Below are positions 1 through 10,970 of a stretch of DNA of 64,000 nucleotides, one piece after another. Source of the stretch: Mycobacteriales bacterium. Lineage in GTDB: Bacteria > Actinomycetota > Actinomycetes > Mycobacteriales > SCTD01. Numbering within the stretch: position 1 is the first letter of the stretch; every line of letters starts with the position of its first letter. The notes beneath the pieces were generated by a model. That model did not search any database. It saw only the letters and a program-made list of their open reading frames with translations, and was not told where the DNA came from. The stretch lies in assembly GCA_030697205.1 (NCBI GenBank), contig JAUYQP010000006.1, positions 78,813 to 142,812 on the forward strand, read 5' to 3'. A program made the position numbers and the translations under genes.

Positions 1-623
1 GGCTTGGTGAGCCCGATCGTGCCGTCCTTCTTGCCGTGCAGCGCGAGCACGTCGGGGACGGTGAGCTCGTTGTCGCAGCTGCTCTCGAGCGACCCGCTGA
101 CGACGACCGCGGCGGCGAGCTTGCCGTTGCGCGCGCAGACGTAGCGGTAGGTCAGCATGCCGCCGCTGGAGTAGCCGACGAGCGCGGTGCGCTCGAGGTC
201 GACCGGGGTGCGGCGGGCCGCGTCGCGGATGACCTCGTCGAGGAACTCCAGGTCGTCGACGCCCTGCCGGCGCGGGAGCCCGCAGCAGGCCCCGGCGTCC
301 CAGCTGTTGTCGATGCCGGCGGGGTAGGCCAGCGTCGCGCCGCTGCGCCGCAGCTCCTGCAGCTCGGTCTCCTCCGCGACGCCCTCGGGGGTGCCGCCCT
401 CCTGGTGGAGCACGACGACCAGGGCCGCCTTCTTGCGGTCGCCGAGGTCGAGCGCCGGCTGCAGCAGGTAGCTGCGCTCGCGTCCGTCGACGCGCAGGCT
501 GACGTCGCGGCTCGCGGTGTCACGGTCGGTGCTGCCGACGGCGGTCGCGCACCCGGAGACGAGCAGCGCGACGCACCCCGCGAGCGCGGCGACGAGGGCG
601 CGCGGGGGTCGGGGCAAGGACAC
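1..623 (-). CDS. LpqC-like lipoprotein esterase (PHB-depolymerase-type alpha/beta hydrolase), C-terminus cut by window edge
   Basis: The reading frame starts at a GTG at 623 and runs off the left edge after about 207 codons. The N-terminus is a lipoprotein signal: a basic start, a hydrophobic stretch and a lipobox (L-V-S-G-C), so the product should be lipid-anchored outside the membrane. The body matches the LpqC / poly(3-hydroxybutyrate) depolymerase-like esterases: a beta-strand ending VVLHQEGG, a WDAG-CC segment, and the nucleophile elbow G-Y-S-S-G-G-M with the presumed catalytic Ser. The Asp and His of the triad would lie beyond the edge. A GGAG lies about 13 nt before the start. Family is fairly sure; the true substrate is unknown. 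Confidence 0.75.
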   Translation of the reverse strand, partial: MSLPRPPRALVAALAGCVALLVSGCATAVGSTDRDTASRDVSLRVDGRERSYLLQPALDLGDRKKAALVVVLHQEGGTPEGVAEETELQELRRSGATLAYPAGIDNSWDAGACCGLPRRQGVDDLEFLDEVIRDAARRTPVDLERTALVGYSSGGMLTYRYVCARNGKLAAAVVVSGSLESSCDNELTVPDVLALHGKKDGTIGLTK

Positions 624-707
624 GGTCAGCGGTGCTCCAGTCTCGGTCGTTCCGGGCGAATGCTCTCACGCACCCACCTGGGGGATCGGCAGGTCCGAGC
701 GGGGGCT

Positions 708-1439
708 TCAGGGGGACGAGGGGACGTCCAGCCGGCGCAGCCCGTCGACGTCGACGCCGGCCGTGGCGGTGACCCGCTCGGAGGCGCACAGCGACGGCAG
801 GTCCAGGGTGGTGGCGTCGGGCGCGAGCACGACCGCGGCCCCGGCGCGCAGCGCGGCGAGCACCCAGCCCACCTCGCGGAGGGGTACGCCGCAGAGCAGT
901 CGGTCCGCGGGCCCCAGGTCGGCGGCGGGCACTGCGACCGGGGCCCCGTCGCGCTCGACGGACCCGGGGGCGCGCCCGCCGCCCCAGTGGTCACCGTGGC
1001 CGGGGACCTCGACGGCGTAGTCGCTGACGAGGGCCGGGACCGCGGGCAGCCGGGCGCCCAGTGGGTGGCAGGACAGGGCGAGGACGTCGTCGGCGCCGGC
1101 GTCGAGGGCGGCCTCGGCGTGCTCGACGGTCGTGAAGACCGCTTGGCAACCCGCGAGGTCGTCGGGGGTGCGGGCCACGACGACCGTCGCGCCAGTGGCG
1201 ACCCCGGCGAGCAGCAGGCAGACCGGCTGCCAGTGCAGCGGCAGCAGCAGCCCGACCCGCTCGGGGCTCCCGAGGCTGTCGACGAGCAGGTTGGCGGTCT
1301 TGGCCACCCAGTTGGCGGTGGTGGCGCCGGACAGCTCGACGCGGGCCTGCCCGTGGGCGCCGCCGGCACCGGTGTGCAGCGTCAGGAGCGGCAGGGCGGG
1401 GTCGCGGTCACCGACCAGACCGCCGGTCCAGGCGCTCAG
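708..1439 (-). CDS. TIGR03089 family protein
   Basis: A protein of about 243 aa resembling the N-terminal fragment of AMP-dependent acyl-CoA synthetases, a standalone actinobacterial family (TIGR03089) of unknown function. It has the family signature ELSGATTANWVAKTANLL near residue 40. The frame stays open to the stop of the upstream LCP gene, where a CTG overlaps the TGA (CTGA), the same 4-bp arrangement as the ATGA/GTGA couplings elsewhere in the window. The first in-frame GTG (1307) would delete the conserved N-terminus and leave 199 aa. I therefore place the start at the CTG at 1439, with AGGA about 15 nt upstream. The start is the uncertain part; the family call is good. Confidence 0.7.
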   Translation of the reverse strand: MSAWTGGLVGDRDPALPLLTLHTGAGGAHGQARVELSGATTANWVAKTANLLVDSLGSPERVGLLLPLHWQPVCLLLAGVATGATVVVARTPDDLAGCQAVFTTVEHAEAALDAGADDVLALSCHPLGARLPAVPALVSDYAVEVPGHGDHWGGGRAPGSVERDGAPVAVPAADLGPADRLLCGVPLREVGWVLAALRAGAAVVLAPDATTLDLPSLCASERVTATAGVDVDGLRRLDVPSSP

Positions 1440-3100
1440 GCCGTGCAGGGGTCGTCCTGCGCCGTGACGACCTTGGGGGTCGCCGACGCGGTGGGCGCCT
1501 TGGTGGGGGAGGCGCTACCCGTCACGGTGACAGCCTTGGCGCCGGAGTAGGCCGAGCCCACGACGACCTCGAGGACGTTGCCGAGCGACGGGTCCTCCTG
1601 GACGACCGCGCCGGGCAGCGCAGCCGCGAGGGTGCGCGCGGAGTCGGCCTTGTCGGGGCCGTGCAGCACGGTGGTGCCGGTGGCGCCGCTGCCGCGGTTC
1701 TCCGGGATCCCCGACATCTGGAATCCGATCTCGGTGAGGTCGGCGGCGGCCTTGCGACCCAGACCGGCGACGCCGGCACCGTTGTAGACCTTCACCCGGA
1801 TGCTGCCCGGCTTGACGATGAGCGGGTCGCCGCTGGCCGTGGCGGTCGGCTTGGGCTTGGGGCTGTCGGGGGCCTCGTCGCGGCGCAGCGCGTCGAACAG
1901 CGCGGTGGCCTTGTCATCGTCGATGAGCACGACCGACTCGCGGTTGCGGTAGGCGGCGATGTCGGTGATCGGGATCGTCGCGAAGCTCACGCCGCCGGCA
2001 TTGAAGCTCTTGAAGCGGATCGCGAGGTCCTTGAGGTCGCCGACCGTCAGGTCGTTGTCGACCTGCAGGCTCGAGGTCGCGACGTCGAGGAAGCCGGTCA
2101 GCTTGAGCGGGTTGGCCAGCGTGCCGGCCGAGAGCACCTTGCGGACCATCGAGCCCAGGAACTGCTGCTGGCGGGTGATGCGGTCGATGTCACCGCCGGC
2201 GAGGCCGTGGCGCTGGCGCACGAAGGCGAGCGCGGTGCGTCCGCCGATCTTGTGGCGACCGGCGGGCAGGTCGATGCCGGAGAACCTGTCCTTCGCCGGC
2301 TTCGACAGGCAGACCTCGACGCCACCGAGCTTGTCGACCATGGACTGGAAGCCCTGGAAGTCGATCTGCATGTAGTGGTCGACGCGGATCTGGGTGAGGT
2401 TCTCGATCGTCGCGATGAGCAGCGGCGGACCGCCGGTGGAGAAGGCGGAGTTGAGCTTGCCCTTGCGCGCGGAGGTGGTCTTGCCGGACTTCGGGTCGGT
2501 GAAGGCCGGGATGCTCACGTAGGAGTCGCGCGGGAACGACACCAGTTGGGCCTTGTCGCTGCTGCCGTAGAGGTGCGCGAGGATCACGGTGTCGGAGCGC
2601 TGGCCGGTCACGAAGGTGTCGCCGCTGCCCTGGAACTCCCCGCCCGCATCGGTGTCGCCGCGCGAGTCCGACCCCACGATGAGGATGTTCTGCGCGTCAC
2701 GCGGCGCGGCGGCCGGCGCCTCGGCCCGGCTGCCGCCGAAGACGTCGATGCGCGCGATGTTGGCGTCGTACTTGTTGACCAGGACGTAGAGCGCGGTCGA
2801 CGTGCCGAGGATGACCACCGACATCGACACCGCGACCCACGACAGGACGCGCGCCCAGCGCCGCTTGGTCGGCGGGCGGCGCGACGGCGGCGGCACGACA
2901 CGCTGGGTGGCGGGGCGCGGGGGCAGCGAGCTGCGGGCCACGCCGCGGTAGGCCGCGGTGGCGCGTTCGGCCGCCCGGTCAGGGGCCCCCCCGCCGCGCG
3001 GGTCGAGCTCGGGCGGCAAGGGGCGGCGCCCAGGGCGTGCGCCCGGGTCGTCCCAGTCCCTGCCGTCGCTCACGTCGTCCCTCTCGTCGGTGTGGCTCAC
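1436..3100 (-). CDS. LytR-CpsA-Psr (LCP) family glycopolymer transferase with LytR_C domain
   Basis: A 554-aa LCP protein. LCP enzymes move glycans from polyprenyl-pyrophosphate carriers to peptidoglycan (or arabinogalactan-type acceptors) on the outer face of the membrane. The order is a proline/arginine-rich cytoplasmic N-terminus (about 1-80), one membrane segment (about 83-107), the LCP catalytic domain (about 135-300) and a LytR_C domain (about 425-515). The LCP domain shows NILIVGSDSRG, the RSDT metal/pyrophosphate motif, the SFPRDSYV strand and LAFVRQRHGL with its conserved arginines. A Ser/Thr/Ala-rich tail ends in a Cys. It is the natural last step for the glycan made by the genes to its right. 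A shorter form starting at an internal GTG (residue 10) is possible. Confidence 0.9.
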   Translation of the reverse strand: MSHTDERDDVSDGRDWDDPGARPGRRPLPPELDPRGGGAPDRAAERATAAYRGVARSSLPPRPATQRVVPPPSRRPPTKRRWARVLSWVAVSMSVVILGTSTALYVLVNKYDANIARIDVFGGSRAEAPAAAPRDAQNILIVGSDSRGDTDAGGEFQGSGDTFVTGQRSDTVILAHLYGSSDKAQLVSFPRDSYVSIPAFTDPKSGKTTSARKGKLNSAFSTGGPPLLIATIENLTQIRVDHYMQIDFQGFQSMVDKLGGVEVCLSKPAKDRFSGIDLPAGRHKIGGRTALAFVRQRHGLAGGDIDRITRQQQFLGSMVRKVLSAGTLANPLKLTGFLDVATSSLQVDNDLTVGDLKDLAIRFKSFNAGGVSFATIPITDIAAYRNRESVVLIDDDKATALFDALRRDEAPDSPKPKPTATASGDPLIVKPGSIRVKVYNGAGVAGLGRKAAADLTEIGFQMSGIPENRGSGATGTTVLHGPDKADSARTLAAALPGAVVQEDPSLGNVLEVVVGSAYSGAKAVTVTGSASPTKAPTASATPKVVTAQDDPCTA

Positions 3101-3177
3101 TCCCGAGGACGCTCGCGGGCGCAGGGAGGTTCCACAGGTGCCGCGGGCCTGCCGCGGAGCCTGTCGTTGTCACCTTG

Positions 3178-3183
3178 AGGTTA
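3178..3183 (-). promoter_or_regulatory. Candidate -10 element for the LCP gene
   Basis: TAACCT on the minus strand, about 77 nt before the GTG start, in the only non-coding stretch upstream of the LCP gene. It fits the TAnnnT actinobacterial -10 pattern seen before many genes here. No convincing -35 is visible. Confidence 0.35.
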
Positions 3184-3253
3184 CCGTCGTGAGACCTGCT
3201 GCACGCCTGTCGTGACGCGCGACACGGTGACCTGCTGGCCCCTGGACCACGCA

Positions 3254-3293
3254 GCCAGGAGTACGCCGGACGAGCTCCCGACGTACTCCTGGC
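3254..3293 (-). terminator. Perfect 11-bp hairpin after the secreted-protein gene
   Basis: The arms GCCAGGAGTAC and GTACTCCTGGC pair perfectly around an 18-nt loop. The hairpin begins 20 bp past the stop of the minus-strand gene ending at 3313. There is no T-tract, as is usual for high-GC actinobacterial terminators. It would also separate that gene from the LCP promoter. Confidence 0.65.
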
Positions 3294-3312
3294 CGTGTAG
3301 GTCAGACGTGCG

Positions 3313-4011
3313 TCAGCCGACCTTGAAGGTCGCCTCGGACGTGCCGTCGTCGACCTGCCCGGTACCGAGGCCGTAGGCGCCACCGAACGTCGGGACCCCG
3401 GCAGGGATCTGAGCACCCTGGAAGTCCTCGATCTCGTTGACCTCGAAGAACAGGCCAGTCAGCGTCGAGCCGGGCTTGAACTCCTTGGGCAGGGCCGACA
3501 TCGGCACGGTCCAGGTGATGGTCGCCCCGTCGATCTTCGGCATGTCGATGGAGGTGAGGCGGGTGACGCCGGTGAGGTTGTCACGCAGCGCCGACTGCGG
3601 GATGGAGGGGTCACTGCTCTTGGCGGTGTAGTAGACCGGCCCGAGGAAGGCCGCCTCGTCGCCGCCCGGGCGGCCGAGCATGCGGTAGACGAGGCTGGTG
3701 CCCGCGGGCGGCGTGGGTGCCGCAGACAGGACGGTCTTCACGGTGAAGCCCGTGACGGTGGTGACCTTCTTCTTCTTCACGACCTTGGTCACCGTCGTGG
3801 GCTCCCAGGTGACCGACAGGACATCGGCGTAGGCCTGGTTGCCGACCGGCGTGGGCTCGCCGCCCTCGACCACCGTGGGGGTGAAGTTGGCGTCGCCGGC
3901 GGGGTCGGTGACCTGGGGTGCCGCGGGAGCGGCACCCGCCGGGGTCAGTGCGAGGGCTGTCGCGGCGACGGTGGCGGCGACGAGGGCGGGACGGACGAGG
4001 CGGCTGCGCAC
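3313..4011 (-). CDS. Secreted protein of unknown function, paralogue A
   Basis: A 232-aa exported protein with an Arg-containing N-region, an Ala/Val-rich hydrophobic core and an AxA signal-peptidase site (about residue 30). The GTG at 4011 is chosen because AGGAG lies 9 nt upstream and the signal peptide follows at once. The mature part begins V-T-D-P-A-G-D-A-N, then A-D-V-L-S-V, a lysine cluster (KKKK) and a beta-strand-rich body. Two genes read in the opposite direction (4224 and 4970) encode proteins with the same D-x-A-G-D and D-[IV]-[VL]-S plan, so the three are diverged paralogues. I do not recognise a named family. An acidic D-x-x-G-D near the N-terminus could bind calcium, but that is inference. 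Confidence 0.75.
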   Translation of the reverse strand: MRSRLVRPALVAATVAATALALTPAGAAPAAPQVTDPAGDANFTPTVVEGGEPTPVGNQAYADVLSVTWEPTTVTKVVKKKKVTTVTGFTVKTVLSAAPTPPAGTSLVYRMLGRPGGDEAAFLGPVYYTAKSSDPSIPQSALRDNLTGVTRLTSIDMPKIDGATITWTVPMSALPKEFKPGSTLTGLFFEVNEIEDFQGAQIPAGVPTFGGAYGLGTGQVDDGTSEATFKVG

Positions 4012-4223
4012 GGGGCTGCTCCTGGCTGCGTGGTGGACCGGGGTTCGCACCTGCGGGTGCTCGTCGACGAAGAGTCGTGAGCGGTCCCCGAGGTTCGGTC
4101 CGGGTGGCTGGGTGCCCGGGGATTTCGACGCGACGCGACCCGGCACCTGCCTCGCTGCGGCAGGAAGTCGCGGCTCGACGGTGAATCCACCTGTCACCCA
4201 GACCGCCGATCCCGGAGCCCACT

Positions 4224-4877
4224 GTGCGCCCTCCTTCCCGCCCGCTCGTCCTGCTCGCGGCCTCTGCGGCCCTCGTGACGGGGGCGGCGGCTGCCTCGGC
4301 CGCACCGAAGAAGCCCGCTCCGGTCAAGCCGGTGTGCAACCTCGTCGTCGACGACGCCGGTGACACCTTCCTGCTGCGCAACCAAGAGGTGCCGGGCGTC
4401 TACGGCCCGCAGGAGGACGCCCTCGACATCGTGAGCGCCGACCTCGCGAGCGACACCAAGCGCATCACCGCAGTCATCCGCGTGAAGAAGCTCGCCACCA
4501 CGATCGCCACGGGCGTCGGCCAGGGCTACGAGCTGCAGTTCCTCAACGACGGTGAGAACACGCTCTACCTCAGCGCCACCATCACCAATGGCACGCAGGC
4601 GTTCAGCGTGGGATTCCGCGACCCGACCGCGAACACCGCGACCTCCCTGGGTGACGCCTCGGGTGTCTTCGACCTGGCCAAGAACGAGGTCCGCATCAGC
4701 GCCCCCGTGTCCGCCTTCAGCGCCCAGGGGACCGGCGTGAAGCCCGGCACGCTGCTGTCGATCGGGACGATCACCGCGTCGCGCAACCTCGTCGCCGTCA
4801 ACGTCTTCGCCGACGTCAACGAGGGCGGCACGACCTACAAGGCCGGTGCTCCGTCCTGCGTGAAGCCCGGCAAGTAG
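4224..4877 (+). CDS. Secreted protein of unknown function, paralogue B
   Basis: A 217-aa protein with a clear Sec signal (MRPPSRPL, hydrophobic core, A-S-A-A cleavage near 27). The GTG start at 4224 has CGGAG just upstream. The mature protein begins with VVDDAGD, then L-D-I-V-S-A, and is predicted mostly beta. It has two cysteines, near the mature N-terminus and near the C-terminus (S-C-V-K-P-G-K), that could form a disulfide. It shares the layout of its neighbours at 3313 and 4970. The 212 bp between 4012 and 4223 must hold the promoters for this gene and for the divergent paralogue A; no clear promoter motif was seen there. Function unknown. Confidence 0.75.
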   Translation: MRPPSRPLVLLAASAALVTGAAAASAAPKKPAPVKPVCNLVVDDAGDTFLLRNQEVPGVYGPQEDALDIVSADLASDTKRITAVIRVKKLATTIATGVGQGYELQFLNDGENTLYLSATITNGTQAFSVGFRDPTANTATSLGDASGVFDLAKNEVRISAPVSAFSAQGTGVKPGTLLSIGTITASRNLVAVNVFADVNEGGTTYKAGAPSCVKPGK

Positions 4878-4969
4878 CGCCTGGGGCAGGACCGCGGCCC
4901 CTCGCGTCGAACACCTCACCCAGCACGCGGGTGCACCCAGCCACCCGTCCCGTCCTCGCAGGAGATCTC

Positions 4970-7595
<2,626 letters not shown>

Positions 7596-7711
7596 GTCTT
7601 GCCTGACTCGGGGGTGGAGTGCGGCGTGTCGGGCGCCGAGACAGGTGACAGTGGACCGACCGGCCCGGGGGAGCCGGTGAGCCACCCTGCCCCGACCCCA
7701 GGAGCCCCACC

Positions 7712-9205
7712 GTGCGCCGCCACAGCTCTGCCGCCGTCCTCACCGGCCTGACCCTGCTCGCCTCCGGGATCGTGGTGGGCCTGCCCGTGACGGCTGCCTC
7801 CGCCGCCCGGCCGACGCCGGTGGAGCCCTCGGTGGCGCGGCTCGCGCTGACCTCGGTCGACGCGACGTCGGTGCGCCGGCTGCCCGGGCCGCTGTCGCGC
7901 CGGCCGCTGCTGCTGTCTGCTCCGCGCGTGACCCGGGACTTCACGACCGTCGGCGTCACGTGGCGCCACGACGAGCGGGTGCGCGGGGTCGCCGTGCAGC
8001 TGCGCTGGCGCAGCGCTGGTCGCTGGTCGGGCTGGCGGTCGCTCGAGGTCGACGCCGACCACGCCCCCGACCCCGGCTCAGTGGAGGACACCGCGACGGT
8101 CCGCGACGGCACCGCGCCGCTGTGGGTCGGGCCGTCGGACGGCGTGCAGGTGCGGGTCGACCAGCGCCGCGGCGCCCGCCCGCGCGACGTGCGCATCGAG
8201 CTGGTCGACCCGGGCTCCTCGCCCGCTGACGCCCCCGTGTCGCTGCCGCGCTCGGTGGCCCGCGCGGCCCAGCCGCGGCCGGAGATCGTCACCCGCGCGC
8301 AGTGGGGCGCCGACGAGTCGATCCGGCGCGGCGAGCCGACCTACACCAGCCCGGCGAAGGTCGGCTTCGTGCACCACACCGCGACCGCCAACGGCTACTC
8401 GCAGGCGCAGGCCGCGGCGATGGTGCGCTCGGTCTACGCCTTCCATGTGAAGAGCCGTGGGTGGTCCGACATCGGCTACAACCTGCTCGTCGACCGGTTC
8501 GGCCGGGTCTACGAGGGGCGGGCCGGTGGGGTCGACCGCTGGGTGCTGGGCACCCACACCGGCGGCCACAACAGCGCGAGCTTCGCGGTGTCGCTGCTCG
8601 GCAGCTACGACTCGTCGTCGCCGGGCGCGAGCACGATGGCGGCGCTGCAGAAGACGCTCGCGTGGAAGCTCGGGCTCGCCTACCGCAACCCGGCGGGCAC
8701 CACCACCCTCACCTCGGCGGGAGGCGGCACGTCGCGCTTCGCCGCAGGGACGACCAACTCCTTCGCGGTCGTGAGCGGTCATCGCGACGCCGGCACGACC
8801 GCCTGCCCCGGGGCCGCGACCTACGCCCGGATGGGCGAGATCAGGCGGGGGGTCACGGCGTACCTGGGTGCGGGCTTCGTGTCGCCGTCGCTGGTCGACG
8901 GCGCCGAGCGGGTGCAGGGCTCGACGCAGCCGGTCACCCTCGCGACCCGCACCGTCAACCGCACCGACTGGCGGCTCGAGGTCTCGCGCGGTGGGCAGGT
9001 CGTGCGCACCCTGACCGGCACCGCCGACGGGGCGCTCGTGCCGCAGTGGGACCTCACCTTCGACGGCGGCTACCCGGCGCTGCCGGGGACCTACGCGCTG
9101 CGCCTCACCGGCACCGGCGCCGACGGCAGCGTGGCGCTGCCTTGGACGACGAGCGTGCGGGTGACCGGCACGGGCACGTCCCGCTGGCGGCCGGTGTCCC
9201 GCTAG
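7712..9205 (+). CDS. Secreted N-acetylmuramoyl-L-alanine amidase (PGRP-type, amidase_2 fold)
   Basis: A 497-aa exported peptidoglycan hydrolase that cleaves the MurNAc to L-Ala amide bond. GTG at 7712 has AGGAG upstream and leads into a Sec signal ending A-S-A-A. A beta-rich N-terminal region (about 40-180) precedes the PGRP-like domain, which begins with the family hallmark RAQWGADES. The zinc site shows VHHTAT (about residue 221), GTHTGGHN, and GHRDAGTTACPG, where the Cys (about 363) is the third zinc ligand. A C-terminal FlgD/Ig-like domain (about 395-495) resembles wall-binding modules. Its TAG stop is part of the -10 hexamer of the next gene. Confidence 0.9.
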   Translation: MRRHSSAAVLTGLTLLASGIVVGLPVTAASAARPTPVEPSVARLALTSVDATSVRRLPGPLSRRPLLLSAPRVTRDFTTVGVTWRHDERVRGVAVQLRWRSAGRWSGWRSLEVDADHAPDPGSVEDTATVRDGTAPLWVGPSDGVQVRVDQRRGARPRDVRIELVDPGSSPADAPVSLPRSVARAAQPRPEIVTRAQWGADESIRRGEPTYTSPAKVGFVHHTATANGYSQAQAAAMVRSVYAFHVKSRGWSDIGYNLLVDRFGRVYEGRAGGVDRWVLGTHTGGHNSASFAVSLLGSYDSSSPGASTMAALQKTLAWKLGLAYRNPAGTTTLTSAGGGTSRFAAGTTNSFAVVSGHRDAGTTACPGAATYARMGEIRRGVTAYLGAGFVSPSLVDGAERVQGSTQPVTLATRTVNRTDWRLEVSRGGQVVRTLTGTADGALVPQWDLTFDGGYPALPGTYALRLTGTGADGSVALPWTTSVRVTGTGTSRWRPVSR

Positions 9206-9208
9206 GGT
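9203..9208 (+). promoter_or_regulatory. -10 element (TAGGGT) of a leaderless transcript; overlaps the amidase stop codon
   Basis: TAGGGT lies 6 nt before the ATG at 9215, so transcription should start at or next to the start codon. Its first three bases are the amidase TAG stop. No strong -35 was seen. Confidence 0.55.
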
Positions 9209-9214
9209 CGTGGC

Positions 9215-10741
9215 ATGACCGGACCCGCTGGCCGGGCCGGCCGGGCCGCCGTCTACAACCGCTACTGGACCACCGGCGGTGGGGCCGAGAAGTACGGCGG
9301 GGCGGTGGCCGAGCACCTGTCCCGGCGAGGCCCCGTGGAGCTGCTCACCCACGAGCCCTTCGACCGCGACGCCCTCGCCGAGCGGCTCTCGCTCGACCTG
9401 TCGGGCTGCACCGTGCGCGAGGTCCCGCACGCCTCCGCGGCCGTCACCGACGCGAGCCGCGACGTGGACCTCTTCGTCAACGTCAGCCACCGCAGCCGCG
9501 ACGCCTCTGCCGCAGCCCGCAGCCTCTACGTCGTGCACTTCCCGACCGCCTTCGGCTCCGCCGAGCCCGCCCGGGCCGACGGCGCGGTCGTCGAGTGGGG
9601 CACCGGCTTCCACCAGCCCGACGGGCGGGTCACCTGGACCGACGGGCGGGCGTCGCTGCTCGTCACGACCGACCCGGGTCGCCCCGTCGACCTCACCCTG
9701 CTGCTCGGCTTCCAACGGCCCGCGGCCGCCGGCCCGGCCGAGGTCCGCGTCGTCGTCGACGGGGCGGTTGTCGCCACGACGGTGCTCGACCGCCCGCGCC
9801 AACTGCTCGAGCGGGCCACCGGCCGGGCCCTGCGTGTCCGCGTGGCGAGCCCCGCACCGGGCGTCGCGGCCGAGGTGGTGCTCGAGTCGGGGTCCTTCGT
9901 GCCGGCCGACGTCGTCGGGGGCGACGACCGGCGGACTCTCGGCGTACCCCTGGCTGCGGTGTCGGTCGGGCGGTCACCGCTGGCGCTGCTCCCCGGCCGG
10001 GCGCTGGCGCCGTCGACGTCGATGCGCTGGCTCGACAGCTATGACGCGGTGGTCTCCAACTCGGCCTTCACGCAGGAGTGGGTGCGCCGTCGCTGGGGCG
10101 CCGACAGTGCGGTGCTCTTCCCGCCGGTCAGCCTGCGGTCACCGGCGCCCAAGGAGCGGGTCGTGCTCAGCGTCGGCCGCTTCTTCCCGACCGGGCAGGG
10201 CCACTCCAAGAAGCAGCTGGAGATGGTCGCGGCCTTCCGCGCGCTCGTCGACGATGGCCTGCGCGACTGGGAGCTGCACCTTGTCGGCGGCTGCTCCGAC
10301 GGCGGCCGCGGCTACCTCGCCTCGGTCGAGGCCGCTGCGTCGGGCTACCCCGTGGTGCTGCACGTCAACGCGAGCGGCACCGAGCTCGAGGAGCTCACGT
10401 CACGGGCCTCGGTCTACTGGCACCTGGCCGGGCTCGGCGAGGACCCGGAGCGGGATCCCGATCGGCTCGAGCACTTCGGGATCTCGACCGTGGAGGCGAT
10501 GTCGGCCGGCGCGGTGCCGGTGGTGCTCGCTGCCGGTGGCCTGGTCGAAACGGTCCGCGACGGCGTCGACGGATTCCACGTGCGCGACGTCGCGGAGCTG
10601 GTGGCCCGCACGCGTGACCTCACCGCGGACCCGGTCCGGCTGGCCGGCCTGTCGGTGTCGGCGGCTGCGCGGGCGCGGGACTTCTCGGTGGAGGCGTTTG
10701 GTCGGAGGCTCGACGAGGTGGTCGACTCCCTGGGTCGCTGA
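9215..10741 (+). CDS. GT4-family glycosyltransferase with an internal beta-sandwich insert
   Basis: A 508-aa GT-B glycosyltransferase. The N-terminal domain begins A-V-Y-N-R-Y-W-T-T-G-G-G-A-E with the glycine-rich acceptor loop. The C-terminal domain has VLSVGRFF, GHSKKQ and the GT4 signature E-H-F-G-I-S-T-V-E (E-x7-E, donor binding). Between them (about residues 125-250) is a beta-rich insert containing the motif F-V-P-(x)n-G-G-D-D-R-R-x-L-G-V. Related motifs occur in the GT4 at 15467 and the GT2 at 17017. The closest relative in the window is the GT4 at 15467. No SD is present; a leaderless start fits the -10 at 9203. Donor and acceptor cannot be told from sequence. Confidence 0.82.
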   Translation: MTGPAGRAGRAAVYNRYWTTGGGAEKYGGAVAEHLSRRGPVELLTHEPFDRDALAERLSLDLSGCTVREVPHASAAVTDASRDVDLFVNVSHRSRDASAAARSLYVVHFPTAFGSAEPARADGAVVEWGTGFHQPDGRVTWTDGRASLLVTTDPGRPVDLTLLLGFQRPAAAGPAEVRVVVDGAVVATTVLDRPRQLLERATGRALRVRVASPAPGVAAEVVLESGSFVPADVVGGDDRRTLGVPLAAVSVGRSPLALLPGRALAPSTSMRWLDSYDAVVSNSAFTQEWVRRRWGADSAVLFPPVSLRSPAPKERVVLSVGRFFPTGQGHSKKQLEMVAAFRALVDDGLRDWELHLVGGCSDGGRGYLASVEAAASGYPVVLHVNASGTELEELTSRASVYWHLAGLGEDPERDPDRLEHFGISTVEAMSAGAVPVVLAAGGLVETVRDGVDGFHVRDVAELVARTRDLTADPVRLAGLSVSAAARARDFSVEAFGRRLDEVVDSLGR

Positions 10742-10927
10742 GCGGGGGTCGTGCCGCGAGCCCCGTTCCCCTGCAAGATCAACAGGTGATCTGCACGAGA
10801 CACTCCGGCGGTTTCCGTGCAAGCCGCCTGATGATCATGAGGTGGTGGGTGGGCGACCGGCTACGACCGCCGCTGGGGCGCGTAGGTCGGCTGCACCACC
10901 CCCGGGAGTGCAGCCGGTGTGTTGCAG
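10742..10927. other. Non-coding spacer with several short palindromes
   Basis: No gene is seen between the glycosyltransferase stop and the toxin-antitoxin promoter. A CGGGG/CCCCG hairpin (10743-10765) right after the stop could terminate transcription. It is followed by GATCA/TGATC (10777-10791, 5-nt loop) and GGCGG/CCGCC (10807-10828). TGCA recurs three times. The clustering looks like a dispersed intergenic palindromic element, but only one copy is in the window. Confidence 0.4.
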
Positions 10928-10947
10928 AGTGCTACGCTCGTTGCACT
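10928..10947 (+). promoter_or_regulatory. Candidate promoter and operator of the toxin-antitoxin operon
   Basis: A TACGCT -10-like hexamer (10933-10938) sits inside an inverted repeat AGTGC/GCACT (10928-10932 and 10943-10947). The predicted transcript would have a leader of about 25-30 nt. Autorepression through a dyad overlapping the promoter is usual for type II toxin-antitoxin operons; binding here is inferred. Confidence 0.45.
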
Positions 10948-10970
10948 TCGTCACGAGAGCGAGCGGTCTG

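Noticed and set aside
7596..7711. Possible c-di-AMP (ydaO-type) riboswitch before the amidase gene
   Set aside because: Fragments such as GCCGAGA, CCGGGGGAGCC and GGTGAGCC are present, but the hairpin expected between the last two is missing and the element would be too short.
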